A stretch of 64,000 nt of DNA, taken from Arachnopeziza araneosa. Lineage: Eukaryota; Ascomycota; Leotiomycetes; Helotiales; Arachnopezizaceae. The translations under genes were made by a program, and so were the position numbers. Below are positions 11,974 through 23,234 of this stretch, piece by piece. Every line of letters starts with the position of its first letter. The first letter of the stretch is position 1. The DNA lies in contig QYAI01000090.1 of NCBI GenBank assembly GCA_003988855.1, positions 123,179 to 187,178 of the forward strand. The letters run 5' to 3'. The notes beneath the pieces are model-generated. The model ran no database searches, was not told the origin of the DNA, and saw only the letters and a program-made list of their open reading frames with translations.

Positions 11974-12911
11974 ATTGGGGAGTATGATGCTAGAGATTTT
12001 TCCGCGAGTTCAAGGTTGTTGAGCAATCAATTGAATGGGTCATAGTGGATTAGAGTAGCTTTGTTGAGTACAGGATAGATGAGGACACTGTGGCCTTGTA
12101 TATGGAAAGCGCCATAAAATAACGCCACAAGGTTCAGCTACTGACTCATATCTATTTCGGTTTTGAGAGTCACGATCCCAAAGGATGCATTTGCTCCACA
12201 TGGGATACAATACCTTGGCGACGACGATTCCATTCGTCTATCAATTCTGCCTGCGAGCCCCTACCGGCTGTGGTTCGGAAATCTGTGCTCAACGCGGTGC
12301 CTTTCTGAAAACTACCTCCATAATCGAAACGAACCGCCACAGTCTATCTTAATACTCTCTTAGATTCTCATCTTAAGTTTACAAAATCTATATACATTAT
12401 GTCAAAGATGTTGTCTGTTTACGCTTGACATGAATTAGCCATGCAATGCTGTAACGTCAAGTTGACCTGGGATGTCCAGACCTATGTCAGAAGGAGACGA
12501 GAGACAGTGCTCCAGTGCCCAGGCAGCAGCGTGCTACCGCGCAGCTGCCTATGGAAAGTTCGAGAAGCTTGTTGTTACGCCGTACGCATGGCCAGGCTTG
12601 AGCATAATGGCTGAGTAAAATATAGCATTACCTTGCGACTTCAGTGCTGGGAGGATGAAGAAGGATCTCGCCGCCTTTGGGCATAATCGTCTGCTACCAA
12701 TCAACTATTCAGCTGCGATAGAAATTCCTTCCATCCTACGCCTCTGTACAATGATGATGGGTGGTGGCAGAGCCAGCCCACATGCCATCATTACTAAGAT
12801 ACAACTAACCACTACAACCTTTCTTGCATAGCAGCTTGTCTCAAGTCTTTCTCAACTTTGCACTCCTCAAGCTTCTCCAGGGTGACAATACACTGTGGTA
12901 GGTCGCCAGCC
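11974..12911. other. Intergenic region
   Basis: This contains the promoter side of the minus-strand acyltransferase and the 3' flank of the HET gene. The small open frame at 12163-12363 has no domain or homology I recognise. Nothing else is seen. Confidence 0.35.
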
Positions 12912-14870
12912 TCACACTAGAATCATATCTGAAAGTTTCGATGGATTGTCTTGAAAGTCCATAACCACATCACTGAGGCCGCCGTATTGCCATTCCATCC
13001 ACGCCTGACCAATAAATATGTAGCTACCATCGGGTTGCGGCCGAAGAATAACTTGATTCTTACAGCCCGAGAGTAGACACAATACATCCCCACGCCTGGT
13101 AGTGTCAGGAGCTAGCCCAAAGAATCTTTCGGTCTGAAAGACGGTCAGGCTATCGAGCTCCATCTCAAGGCGATCTTGAAAGCTTGTAAAGTCCGTAACG
13201 TATTGTCCTCGGCGTTTCTTGGTTTCTTGCGCGTTCTGAGCGAACTCTTGATGGTATCTCGCAAGCCTGCGGCGCCATTCAGGTTCATAGCTCTCTCGAT
13301 CCTTCTTCAACAGCAGCATCTTGATAAATAGACTGACATGATCGGTATCGGTGAGTTGAGCTAAGTTTGGAAGAATTAAGCCATCCTTTAAAACAGGTTT
13401 GAACAGATCTCTCAGTGTCTCTGGCAGTATCTTCCAGATGCCAATCCTCGGGCCAATCGGTCTTGTATTCGCATGAATTTTCACGCCAGAGCGTCTGGTT
13501 CCTGGTAAAAATCTAGCCTCAAGCATTGTTTGTGATACATCACCAAGTGTTGTCCCTTTGATGGTCAACTGTGATAAATCTTCAGAGAATATTGCGGGTT
13601 GAATCATAGGCCATAACCCTTGGCTTGAACAAGAAGTATTCATGCGACTGCTTAGTCTCCAATCAGGAACCCAAGAAGGCAACAGTGGACTCCAATGTTG
13701 ATGTTGAGAGCATAGCAGTATATCTAGAGATTGTGTGTCCTCAATACACTTTTTGGCCACTAGCTTGTACAAATCCTCAACCGGAAGTCCATAGTCGATT
13801 GGAATCACATCTTGAAAACCATAGTGCATCAATCCCAGAACCGAATATATCTTGTCATGAGGCAGTTTGCACTGCCTCTCCCGCTGTCTATCGAATATAT
13901 CCCAAAGAGAATTGTCTTTTTGAGTCTTCTGGCGGCAGAGGAAGACATTTTGGGCTTCAAAAGATGGCGAAATATAGGTACTTCCTATTTTGTTGTATCC
14001 GGCCGAGATTATCCATCCCCAGATTGTCCCCAAAGCAAAGCAAGCCTGACCTATTTCTCGCCAGGACGCAGTGACATCCCCACAAGCAAAACTTACAATT
14101 TTGGCAACCTGAATTTCTTGCACAATCCATGCCCGAAACCACCACGACCTTTGAAATAGCTGAATTAAGGCTTGCCATGAAGGAAGACGAACATCCGCAA
14201 TTAGATGTTGAATGCGCGTAATGACAAGCTGTGAGTAGGTACCATCTGGAACAATATCCCCAGTCGAAGCAATGAGTTTAGTTAACTCCTTTGCAAAATC
14301 AAAAGAGAGCCTGCTATCAGAACTCGAACTACCCAACCAGACCACAACTTGATCCGCGTGCGCATAAATATGCGTCATTTGTCGGATCTGCGAAGCCTTC
14401 TCTTCACCATTATTCTGGTTAATGCAGATAGCGTCAATCCACATCCATCTTGGCTGCTCTGGATAACGGAGAGATCGAAGAGCTTGCTCCAAGGTCGGAG
14501 TCACATGAAAGCAATCGCCATCGATCGAGATCTGTTTGGTAGGGCCTTCTTCTCCCCAAGAATATGAGAGCGCTTCGTATCCACGAAGCTGTCCCTCTTG
14601 GACTTTGAGCGGCTTCACGTTTTGCTCTGTGTATGGAGCCGATGGGCGAAGATTTTTCCCAAAGAGCCGCCAAGGCCGCGTTCTAGGAGGCTTGTGTGAT
14701 TGTATCGTGCTGATGATAGTATGCCACGAAGTATTATGTAGCTCGCAGGATAAAGGGGAATCAAGGCTGCCTGGCAGTATAACCAATACTCGAAATACAA
14801 GAGATTCATTAAGACTCAGTGGTTTGTACCTAAAAACCGACGCGCAACGATGCTGGCTATCCTGCGCCAT
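12912..14870 (-). CDS. HET-domain protein (heterokaryon incompatibility type)
   Basis: Seen: a single uninterrupted frame of 652 residues with an ATG at 14870. The HET domain (PF06985) shows its three landmarks: YEALSYSWG at residues 98-106, WIDAICINQ at 144-152, and the following helix with RQMTHIYAHADQVVVWLG. The region WWFRAWIVQEI closes the domain. The C-terminal part carries the block usual in these proteins, RRGDVLCLLSGCKNQVILRP, followed by a glycine-containing end. Family knowledge: HET-domain proteins trigger cell death on non-self recognition and also occur as large uncharacterised families. Inference: a cytosolic incompatibility or immune effector. No N-terminal partner domain is seen. 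It heads a minus-strand row that includes two further HET loci. Confidence 0.93.
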   Translation of the reverse strand: MAQDSQHRCASVFRYKPLSLNESLVFRVLVILPGSLDSPLSCELHNTSWHTIISTIQSHKPPRTRPWRLFGKNLRPSAPYTEQNVKPLKVQEGQLRGYEALSYSWGEEGPTKQISIDGDCFHVTPTLEQALRSLRYPEQPRWMWIDAICINQNNGEEKASQIRQMTHIYAHADQVVVWLGSSSSDSRLSFDFAKELTKLIASTGDIVPDGTYSQLVITRIQHLIADVRLPSWQALIQLFQRSWWFRAWIVQEIQVAKIVSFACGDVTASWREIGQACFALGTIWGWIISAGYNKIGSTYISPSFEAQNVFLCRQKTQKDNSLWDIFDRQRERQCKLPHDKIYSVLGLMHYGFQDVIPIDYGLPVEDLYKLVAKKCIEDTQSLDILLCSQHQHWSPLLPSWVPDWRLSSRMNTSCSSQGLWPMIQPAIFSEDLSQLTIKGTTLGDVSQTMLEARFLPGTRRSGVKIHANTRPIGPRIGIWKILPETLRDLFKPVLKDGLILPNLAQLTDTDHVSLFIKMLLLKKDRESYEPEWRRRLARYHQEFAQNAQETKKRRGQYVTDFTSFQDRLEMELDSLTVFQTERFFGLAPDTTRRGDVLCLLSGCKNQVILRPQPDGSYIFIGQAWMEWQYGGLSDVVMDFQDNPSKLSDMILV

Positions 14871-15342
14871 ATTTTCAACCCATTAACAATGTAAAGAAGA
14901 GAATCTGTAGGCCGGAGATAACGTTGTCAAGTGATATAGTTATCATTGAACAGGCTCTTGTTTTGTGGAATCTGGAGAGAGAGACTTCCGTGGATGGTTG
15001 TAGACCGAGTAGACAGCTCAAAAGTGGAGTAATCCCACGTGACAAACACATTTAGGTCAACCTAAAATCCTTTTAGTTTCTTAGCTGATATAAAGACAGA
15101 CTGTAATTAGGTACAAACGTTAGAACCATCTTTTAAAGGTCAAAAAAGCCGGAGCTCATTGAGATGCCGGGTTATCACATGACCTTCACATGATAAGGAC
15201 CTGGAACCTAAACAGACCGGGATAGAGAGTGCATCTAACTTGGTTATATTGGCTGAATGAATTAAATGGATAGATTATTGTGTCTAAGGCTTTACCTGTA
15301 ACCTACAGGTTAAATGAACTGCGTTCTCTGATGTAGAAGGTG
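14871..15342. other. Intergenic region upstream of HET gene
   Basis: The promoter of the minus-strand HET gene is expected here. The motif CACGTGAC occurs near 15037. No gene is supported. Confidence 0.3.
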
Positions 15343-15612
15343 TCAATAAATACAAAAACTCTCCTCCCGAAATTTTTCGTTACCAATTATCTCGCCTGAC
15401 ATGTATCTATCAAAGAAGCACTCCCCGATAAACACGAATTGTTCTCCATCTGCGACCTCTCTCAAAATCACAGGCACGCTACACCCAAGCAATACACAAA
15501 TGACATCTCCTTTCACGGAATGCTCAGGGGCCATTCCAAGTAGGCCGTTGTTACTGATCATAAGGCGGCGAGACATTCTAACCACCGTGTCGTAGAACCG
15601 CCCATATCAAGG
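15343..15612 (-). pseudogene. HET protein C-terminal fragment
   Basis: Seen: about 85 codons reading RFYDTVVRMSRRLM, then LLGMAPEHSVKGDVICVLLGC and VPVILREV. These align block for block with the C-terminal end of the intact HET protein at 12912-14870 (FFGLAP, RRGDVLCLLSGC, QVILRP). An in-frame stop lies just upstream and no HET domain precedes it. Inference: the tail of a lost or truncated HET gene left between two larger HET loci. It could instead be a distant 3' exon of the HET gene upstream, but that gene has its own stop at 15768. Confidence 0.6.
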
Positions 15613-15767
15613 AACCTAGATGTGTGAAGTGAACAATTGAAACCAGTCTTGCCCAAAGGCTATATTCCACACCCCGAAGACGGCCTGTTGGTGAGAATTC
15701 GCCGTTGATTCTTGTGCTTCTGAGCAAGAATGAGGTTCGCTGGGCGATTCACAGGCCACCTGAGCAC

Positions 15768-18084
15768 TTATCCCAGAACGAATTCACTCCACTGGCTGTC
15801 CTCCCTACAAGAGTGCGAGAATGACTCTTTGAACACTTTCCCCAATCCCACCCGCCGAGCGATCCCCTCCTCATCCTCCTCAATCAGCAAGACGTAAAAC
15901 AGATCCCAGGCAGAGAGTTCTCTCTCTCGCGGGAGGTATAAGTTCCACGCGTCGTATTCATCCATCGAGAAGCTCATGGCGTCTGAGATGGCGATGAACT
16001 TGCGGATGGGTTCCTTTTCAACCTTCTCGATCCAGTCTTGGCGGAGGACCGTGGTCCCACACCAATCGCCTTTGTTGTCGTGGATATCGAAGCGGCGGAG
16101 GCCGGGGCCGAGCCGGGCCTTGTAGCCATCGTCGTGGGAGAGGTAGAGCTGTGCGGACCACGTCCAGAACTGGAGAAACTTCGGATCGCGCTGCAGCGGG
16201 TCGGGCCTGGCTTCGGGGTCTGCTTTCTCAATGGAATAAGGAAAATCGGGCAATGTTCTCTGAAATTCGGTGCCGCCCTTATGAGGATACAGCTTGGCTC
16301 GACCATACATATCAACCGACTCAGGCGCAGCGCTCAATTCCACGATATCTCGCGTCGAGGGAGGCCGCCGAATAAGCCGCAATCGACCGTGGCTGTCTCG
16401 ATGTACCAGATGATCCATGTATGGCGCTGAAACCACTCATTCCTCTCGCGGGAATCCAATGGGCTGACTATATGTGGGTAATGCAAGTGCCAAGCCAGCC
16501 AGTCCATGACCAGCTCGGAAACGTGGATTCCTGCTTAACTCTCTCTCCTCTAGAGTTTTTCCGGTGTCTAGGTGGCTGCCTTCTCGGCGAATACTGGCGC
16601 GGTTCCCATAACAAGGACCAGTCAAAATACAGGTCCGGCATTCCATAAACAAAGTGGGCATTCATGCCCTTGCTAAGAACGTTACTTAATCCGCTGAATG
16701 CTGCAAGAATATCATTTCTATATATGGGATCTAAGCTACACGCCGTGTATCTCTCAATAAGCCTGGTGAGGGTTTGGAGAGGACGTTCGAGCAAAAAAGA
16801 TAACATTTGTTGAGGGCTTTTGGACAGCTCGATTGACCAACCTGCATTGGGGGAGTCCGACCAGATACCCTTTGACATGGCTGTACTACGGCATTGGAAG
16901 AACACTTGCCCTTGAGCGAAAATCAAGCAGCGACCGGGTAGAACACGCTCTTGAAACGTCCATGCTCGTGAGCTCCATCTCATTTTCCGTACGTAGTTCT
17001 CCGCGAGCTGAGACACCATCAATCGAACACCTGGAGCGTACTCTTCAGTTCTCTGTTTGAGACTGTGTGGGCTGGGGACCTTTGGATTTTGTGATAACTT
17101 TGAGCGGTTCAAAGCGACTAGGCCAGCTGTTGCATCAGGGTCGTCAGCTGCGCAGAGCGTGAAGTGTGCATTTCCGTATATCTGATCCATCATATTTAAA
17201 TTCAGTTCCAGCGAGTCTCTACTGTCTTGCACTATACAAAGATAGTCAATCCAGATATATCTCACATCCAGGCTTCTAACAAGCTCAATGGATTCTTTTA
17301 CCACCCTCGGAAATCGATGCATATAACTTTGGATGCCATTGGATGCCTGAAGGGTTTTTATGTAAGCCTTTTTGGTCGTAAACAATGGAGCTTCTCCCCA
17401 AGTGTAGCTTAATGCTGCATATCTCGAGTCTTGAGGGAGCGACGTAAGCTTCATGTCTTGGACATCTACCACGCCAAAGTAAGGTCGTGATCGCATATCT
17501 TCAAAGCTCGCCCCTCCATAACTACCACAATTGTGGCCATGATGTGAATGGCACAAATCTATCCAGCCTTTGACTAAGGGTAGAATGTTGGTCAGAGAAC
17601 CAGTACTGTCAAATTTAACCTCCCTCCCCAAGAACAAGTTTTGATTAGGATCGACTCTCGATTCGGCAAGTAGAACAATGTAGGAGTCCTGAAACTCAGC
17701 GTTTGACCAACGAAGACGTATACGCCTTGTTCGCGCCATTGTTTCGCCCTTGCTGCTGTCAGGTTCATGTCCATCTAACTGCCAATTCGCGGAGCATGTG
17801 AGATTTGGATGTGAGTGTCCGTCGCTTAAGTCGCTATCGGTTTGCTCCTGCGCTGCGTAAAGGACAAGTTTGCAGAAAGGACACTTATAGCTTCGTTTCT
17901 GAATGTCTGTCAATATTCCAAGATGAAGTTCTCCACGTACAGATCGTGGTCCCAAGCTTTGATATGCTTGTATGTATCGGCCACCCTTGCTTGTTGTCAG
18001 AGCTACTGTAGCCGCAAGAACCGATTCCTTGGGGATTATAAATTTGTCTGCAGTCAAATTCATCGAGGAACAAATTCCGCACAA
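15768..18084 (-). pseudogene. HET-domain gene with two apparent frameshifts
   Basis: Seen: an open frame 18084-16468 encodes a Cys-rich N-terminus (MCGICSS, YKCPFCKL), the HET landmarks YAALSYTWG and YIWIDYLCIVQD, the SSRAWTFQERVL block and FPSWSWTGWLG, then stops. The conserved tail continues in two other frames: RNEWFQRHTWIIWY lies in one, and HRDSHGRLRLIRR, with the rest to the stop at 15768, lies in the next. Two single-base losses, near 16480 and 16408, would explain this. A single GT-AG intron would delete conserved tail sequence and does not give the right phase. Family knowledge: this is the TOL-like HET type with a long C-terminal half. Inference: a recent pseudogene or two local sequencing errors; the HET domain itself is intact. 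Confidence 0.75.
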
Positions 18085-18250
18085 GGCTCTGCTTCCCCAA
18101 GTAATCTCGATTAAATATTTCGTTATCCTCTTGACCTAGTGGTAGTCAGCGCATGGTGATTGTTCTTGGAAGGGTGGACTCTGCATACCTGGTTATCTTT
18201 CTTTATGATTTCTGCTGCGCGGAACCAATTTGCCCTAGCCTATCATTTAC

Positions 18251-19308
18251 TCAGCACGTTGTTAATTGCGAGGCAAGCGGACAACGCATGCGTAATGTTT
18301 TGCTTCTGGAGGAGTCGGCCGTAGGTCCATCCCTAGAAGAGGAAGTGACCTCTACGGTTGGATTTGGCAGGGGATTTTCAAGATTACTTTGTTGGATGTG
18401 TATTAACTCTTGGCCTGGGGGAGGCATATTGTGTGCACTAATCGCCTCTGGCAACTTAATGGAGCTCGAAATCTGTCTCTTCTCAACGGGTCGAGGGAAT
18501 GGCTGCGCAGGCCCATCGTCTTCCGCATCTTCAGTTCGCGTCCTATTTCTTTCCAAAGAGGTGCTCATATGCGAAAAAAGGAAGGACTGAGGCAATCGTT
18601 TGCCTCTCGCAATTGCCTCGACTTGCCGGCGTTCGCTTTCGGCTTTGGAAGGACGACCGCGCTTTCTGAGAGGAGATGTGGAGGGCGACGCGACAGACGT
18701 CGAAGGCGGGTGGGCAGTTTGGCTCGTAATTACCTGAGCTGATTGCATGTCTAAAGTATTAAGAGATGGCGACGGGCGGCGGCGGCGGCGGATCTTGGGA
18801 CTGGGCTCAGAACATGGACGGCTTCTTAGCACACACAAATCGCACTTTACTTGGATTAAATCATTCCACTCGCGCTCGACCGGAGTGCACTATAAACGTA
18901 AGCTTTAAGGATTACCTCTTTCATCAGATCGCATCTGACGGACCGCTTTCTTCGAAGCTCTACAGGCGTCACATTTATAAAGGTTCAGAACCCTCGGCTT
19001 TGGTGGGTTGTTTGCTAGTACTCGTCCCAAGGAGCATGCAACCCCAAGTCTTTTGCACTGACTGCAAGGACCCTCGCCTTCCGGTGGTATACACTAGAGC
19101 GGTGGTCAGTAGCATTCAGAAGCCTTCAGTGTTGTAGTCGATGATATACCTCAAGCCCGTCTGCCTGGCACGTTTGGCAGCCGGGTTGGGGCGGGCGCCG
19201 CTCATCGAGATGATGTTCCGTTGCGTCTGTCGATGCGTCTGTCAGTGGTGACAGCGGCGGGCGGCTCCGTGGATCCCCATGGCCATCATCACCGCGATCA
19301 AGATCCAT
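18251..19308 (-). CDS. Regulator with two tandem Zn2Cys6 clusters and AT-hook-like motif
   Basis: Seen: three exons, 19308-19150, 19093-18944 and 18889-18251, give exactly 315 residues. Introns of 56 nt (GTATAT...CTCTAG) and 54 nt (GTCCGT...TTATAG) fall inside the zinc clusters. Cluster 1 reads CQTCQADGLEC, eight residues, CSQCKRLGVAC, which is a perfect C-x2-C-x6-C-x8-C-x2-C-x6-C. Cluster 2 reads CDACRASKKAC, fourteen residues, CDLCVLRSRPC, again with all six Cys. An Arg-rich run and an AT-hook-like RKRGRPSKAE follow, then a Pro/Ser-rich tail. Family knowledge: Zn2Cys6 clusters bind DNA in fungal regulators, normally one per protein. Inference: a nuclear DNA-binding protein without a long regulatory domain. 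The chosen ATG is the first in frame before cluster 1. Confidence 0.8.
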
Positions 19309-20343
19309 CGCTGCGGTAGAAGTTCGCCGTGTTGAAGAAGAGTTTGGCAACAAACGACACAAAAATTGTCAGATAAGACTGCGACTTACTCGCTGTTCGC
19401 AGTTTTCAGCTCCCACCGGGACGCGTGAAAGAACAACAATGCATGAGCCAGAGCGTCCATTACGAGTAGGCCATGATGGGCTAGCTTCGTGAAGAATGGC
19501 CCTCGGCAGGAAAACAACAAATGGTGTGACATGAAATCTTGCAGTCTTGAACACTTGATGGATTGGAAGAAGCATCGCTCTTCTATAAGTGGCCCATTCA
19601 GGCCAGTGGCGACAACCCATCTCTGCGAACACACTTCACAACGAATAGTTGTTCACGTGACTGAATGGAGGAGAGTCAGGTTGTAGTGCGAGTTACTAGC
19701 ATATGGTCTTTAGAAGTCTAGACTTCTACTCTGAGTAGAAAGAGCTTGTGCTGTATCTATGTTGATTAAGTACCATTGCCCATCGTAGCATTGTAGTATG
19801 TACCTAGGTACATTATTGGTGTACGGCTCACGTGATCTCTCCATGCTTACATCCTGTCTGATCCACAGCGCACCGCTATCTAAACTTTAACTAGCAACGA
19901 GAGTTTCCGAACCTTTAATAAACCGAATGCGTAAGCCTCAAGCACAGGAACGGATTCATCACGATTTAAATGCTGTCCAAGATGTTCGTTCTGCAGGCAC
20001 GCGATTAGTCAGCGCTCCTAGCTGCTTAGTCATGTTCTTGCACTCCTTCCAGTAACCAATCATGATTTACCTACCATTTAGTGCAAAAGTTGTCCATTCT
20101 ACACGGCTGCGTCGGCGCCTAGGGGAGCTGAAGAGCATTCTCCTAATACTATATCGTTTAATCTCAAGACGGATTCTTCTCATGACATAGCCTAACTTGG
20201 TCTGTTCTAAAGAGAATGTGGTCTCGCATCTCCCTTTGAAATCTCTGCTCTTCCGTACCTTATTCTAGTTAAGTATAATTGATCAAGTTAAAGATCTCGT
20301 CCAATTCTGACCAATCTCAGTACGATAATCCTCTCAATCCTTT
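19309..20343. other. Intergenic region with palindrome
   Basis: No supported gene. Open frames at 19369-19634 have no domain. A perfect 12-bp palindrome, GTACCTAGGTAC, lies near 19800; the same palindrome recurs near 27001. Confidence 0.35.
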
Positions 20344-21405
20344 TTACGCCTTCTTCTTCACCATCATTAATACACCTTTCATAGCCAACCTGACTTTCTC
20401 CTCACCCTCTTCTACACCCGCCTCGTGCAATAAGCTTGCAATATCTCTAACCATTCTTTTTATAATATCTTCTTCCGTCCCAGCTTTCTCAGGATGCGCA
20501 TCCCGCCATCGCTGCACCGGACTCATCGTCCCCCAAACCTTCTCGATAGCCTCCAGACTCATCTGCATCCCCCCATCCGCTGATAACTCTTTCACCCCAT
20601 CCTCCGATCCCCATTCCTTCCTGGAATAAGACACTTGGTCAAAATCCTCGACAGGAGGTGTCACCGTCCATGGGAGTGGGAGGTCGACATAGAGATTGAG
20701 AGCGAGACGGTTGCCGGGCTCGTAGTACGGTTCTAGCTCGCCCTCACTCAAGGCATCCACTACGGCTCGAATAGCCGCCCCGTTAGGCGTTGAGGGGTGC
20801 GTTTTCGCAGAGCCGATTGTCCACAGAGCAACAGTGCCTTTAGGCTTGAGAACCGAGGCAGCTCGCCGCCAGAAGTGGGGCATATCAAACCCTGCCTTCA
20901 TCAGCATCTGTGGCTACAAGGGAGATCAAAATCATTTAAGACTGGAAATGAGGTATGATGAATGAAAATTCCAATGAAAATCTGATATGAGAGAACCCTT
21001 ACAATGCGCGGCTGTAGCAGCCGTAATCAAATCCACGCTCCCCTCTTCCACCCTCGGCGTAAGCTGCGACCCTAGCTCCTCAGCACTCGAGATTCCAAAC
21101 CGGATCTCTTCACCACCTTCCGAAACTCCTCCCAATGATTTCGCACTCTGTATCATGCCCTCAGATGGGTCAAGACCAGTGACATGCTGGAAATGCGGCG
21201 CGAGCGCTCGAGCAGCGGTTCCTGGACCACAGCCAACATCAAGAAGGCTGGTGAGTTGGCCACCGGTGGAGGTATGATGGGCGAGGATGATTTCGTAAAG
21301 AGCGTGATGATAGCCTTTGCGATTTTGCGCATAGTTGGCGCCTTGGGATTGTGTGAACTTTGTAAAGGTCTTCTCAGTGACCGGAGGTGGGTTGGGCTGA
21401 GACAT
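20344..21405 (-). CDS. SAM-dependent methyltransferase (TMT1/CRG1-like)
   Basis: Seen: two exons, 21405-21003 and 20891-20344, with a 111-nt intron (GTAAGG...GGCAG), give 316 residues. The splice recreates the family block AAHWFDMPHFW, which supports the acceptor choice over the nearer TTGTAG. SAM-binding motif I is LLDVGCGPGTAARALAP near residue 50, and motif II is GLDPSEGMI. The start is the internal ATG at 21405; the open frame extends upstream but has no other ATG. Family knowledge: this matches class I methyltransferases related to yeast trans-aconitate methyltransferase TMT1 and CRG1, which act on small carboxylic acids. Inference: a cytosolic small-molecule O-methyltransferase with unknown substrate. 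Confidence 0.88.
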
Positions 21406-22018
21406 GGCGATGAGCAGCGAACAATATCTTCTGCTTCGTGGTGCTCTTGACCCTATAGGGACGGCTTTGACGTGCTCTTGGCTTGAAGAAAAAAAGATCA
21501 ACGAGAAAAACCGGAGCCTACTTGATTCCTAAATACTCTTCGATAATAAAAAGCAACACTTTAAATACACAAGTTATTGAGAAGGCGCGATGTTCGTCCG
21601 TATTATTTTGTATAGGCTAAGTTTGCCTCACCGCCTTTGTAGCAAAATGTTCTACTCCTAATAAGTCCTTAATTCACATACAGATATTATTACTACTACA
21701 AGAATCTAAATCGCTATTTCAGCCTACCGTCTTCGACTGCAAGCAACCCTGGGTATAGAAGGAAAATCTGCGGCTATCTTGAAATGTGAGCTAGCAAGAT
21801 CATGCGAAAGAGTAGTATTTGAAAAGTATGCAGGTTAAGCTACATGAAGATAGAATGTAAAAAAATATAAGATTACAAAAGCGCAAACTCTTTCCATGCG
21901 GGTTTCCCATCGACGTTGGGTTGTTTTATGCCACCAACTCGCGCACATCAATTATTACCCCACCGCAGACACCTTGCTAGAATTTTCTAGCATCGACCGG
22001 CTCCTGAGGTCAAAAGCA
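21406..22018. other. Intergenic region
   Basis: AT-rich spacer between the methyltransferase promoter and the 3' end of the hydrolase gene. No feature supported. Confidence 0.3.
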
Positions 22019-23234
22019 CTAAAGTCCAACGCTTGCCAGCCATGCGTGGGCAGCTCCAAATACCACGGGTGCGGAATACTGGCTGTTTATGATGTGGGAT
22101 GAGTTATTGGGAGTATATGAGTCGAAATGAGAGGATTTGGGAAAGAGTACGGTCAGATTAGCTGCAGCGGAGCCGGGACCAACACCACAGTCTGGCACCA
22201 AAGCAGTAATATTCCCATTTCCGCAGACGATCTGATCTTCGCGACCGGTAATCACGAAGACTGGGCCAGTGAAGTTGGTTGGTGTAGCGCCGGATGAACC
22301 TGCGATCTCTCCGACGGCAAAGATGTGTGGCTGATCAATGTCGACTTGGAGCATCTTCGGGTCGAAGTCTCCAGCAGGGGGGTAGAGCACGTCTCGAACG
22401 GAAGCTGAAGCGATTGCCTGATACCCAGGGGCAAGCTCCGCAAACTCTCCTCCCTTGACTACGCTTGCAGACCGGGCCTTGCCAGCTGCGATGAAATCCT
22501 TGAGTCCAACGAGGACATTGGACGCCGCGGTAAGAACATAGGCGTCGGCGCCAGAAGTTGGGAAGAATTGGGCGACCAAGCGGCTAAGAACAGAGCCATA
22601 GGAGTGTGAGGCAATGATGACCTTCTTATAGGCTGGTATGCAAGGAAGGCCGCCGACACGGAGTTCTGAGATGATCTTTTGCATAATGGCAACTTGAAGA
22701 CCTCCTTGAACAACCTGGAGGGGATCAGGGTGGTCACTCTGACCATTCCCAAGACTGTCAACTGCCAATGTAGCATATCCTTGAGACTGTGCATGCGCAA
22801 CCCAAGAGTATTCTCCTGCGAAGGTTTCGCCAGCACCGTAATAACCATTCCAATACTCCTGTATATCTGTTAGCTTAACTCTGGCTTTCATCTATCAATC
22901 TTACCTTTGTAGCTGATAGACCATGTATCAATACTTGAATGGCATTGCGATCTTTGACCTTGATGGTAGGCTCACAGTATGTAGCACTGATTTGGAAAGT
23001 GCCTTGAACGAGGGTGGTTGATAGGGCAGAAGAATTGAACGAGCCGAGGTACTGATACATCACTCCCGGAGCTGTGGAATTCGGGTAGGGAGGGAAGACT
23101 GTGTTAAAAGATTGAGTCTTGATTGGGAGTAAAACATTTTTGCATAGAGCCTGCTCTGGCCACCGCTGATTGAGCGGAGTGGCATATCCAATGCTGCTCA
23201 AGGCGAGGAGACAAGAAGCAGTTGATGCCTTCAT
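22019..23234 (-). CDS. Secreted alpha/beta hydrolase
   Basis: Seen: two exons, 23234-22905 and 22858-22019, with a 46-nt intron (GTAAGA...TACAG), give 389 residues. The N-terminus MKASTASCLLALSSIGYA is a signal peptide. HGLSATKEYWNG, rebuilt by the splice, forms the oxyanion region. The nucleophile elbow is SHSYG, the acid is likely in TGREDQIVC, and the His in SSHFDSY. Several Asn-x-Ser/Thr sites (NSTAP, NGNIT, NNSSH) fit secretion. Family knowledge: alpha/beta-hydrolase fold enzymes of this type are common secreted esterases or lipases of fungi. Inference: an extracellular esterase with unknown substrate. Its upstream region contains a 9-bp inverted repeat near 23447-23479. Confidence 0.88.

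Noticed and set aside
13625..14159. Plus-strand frames of 149 and 115 residues
   Set aside because: They are antisense shadows of the intact HET gene.
16420..16490. An intron explaining the HET gene frame changes
   Set aside because: The only plausible GT-AG pair (about 42 nt) would remove conserved tail residues and would not produce the needed phase.
18125..18200. tRNA-like stretch (CTTGACCTAGTGGTAGTCAG)
   Set aside because: It resembles a D-arm only; no T-arm GGTTCGA sequence or closing acceptor stem follows.
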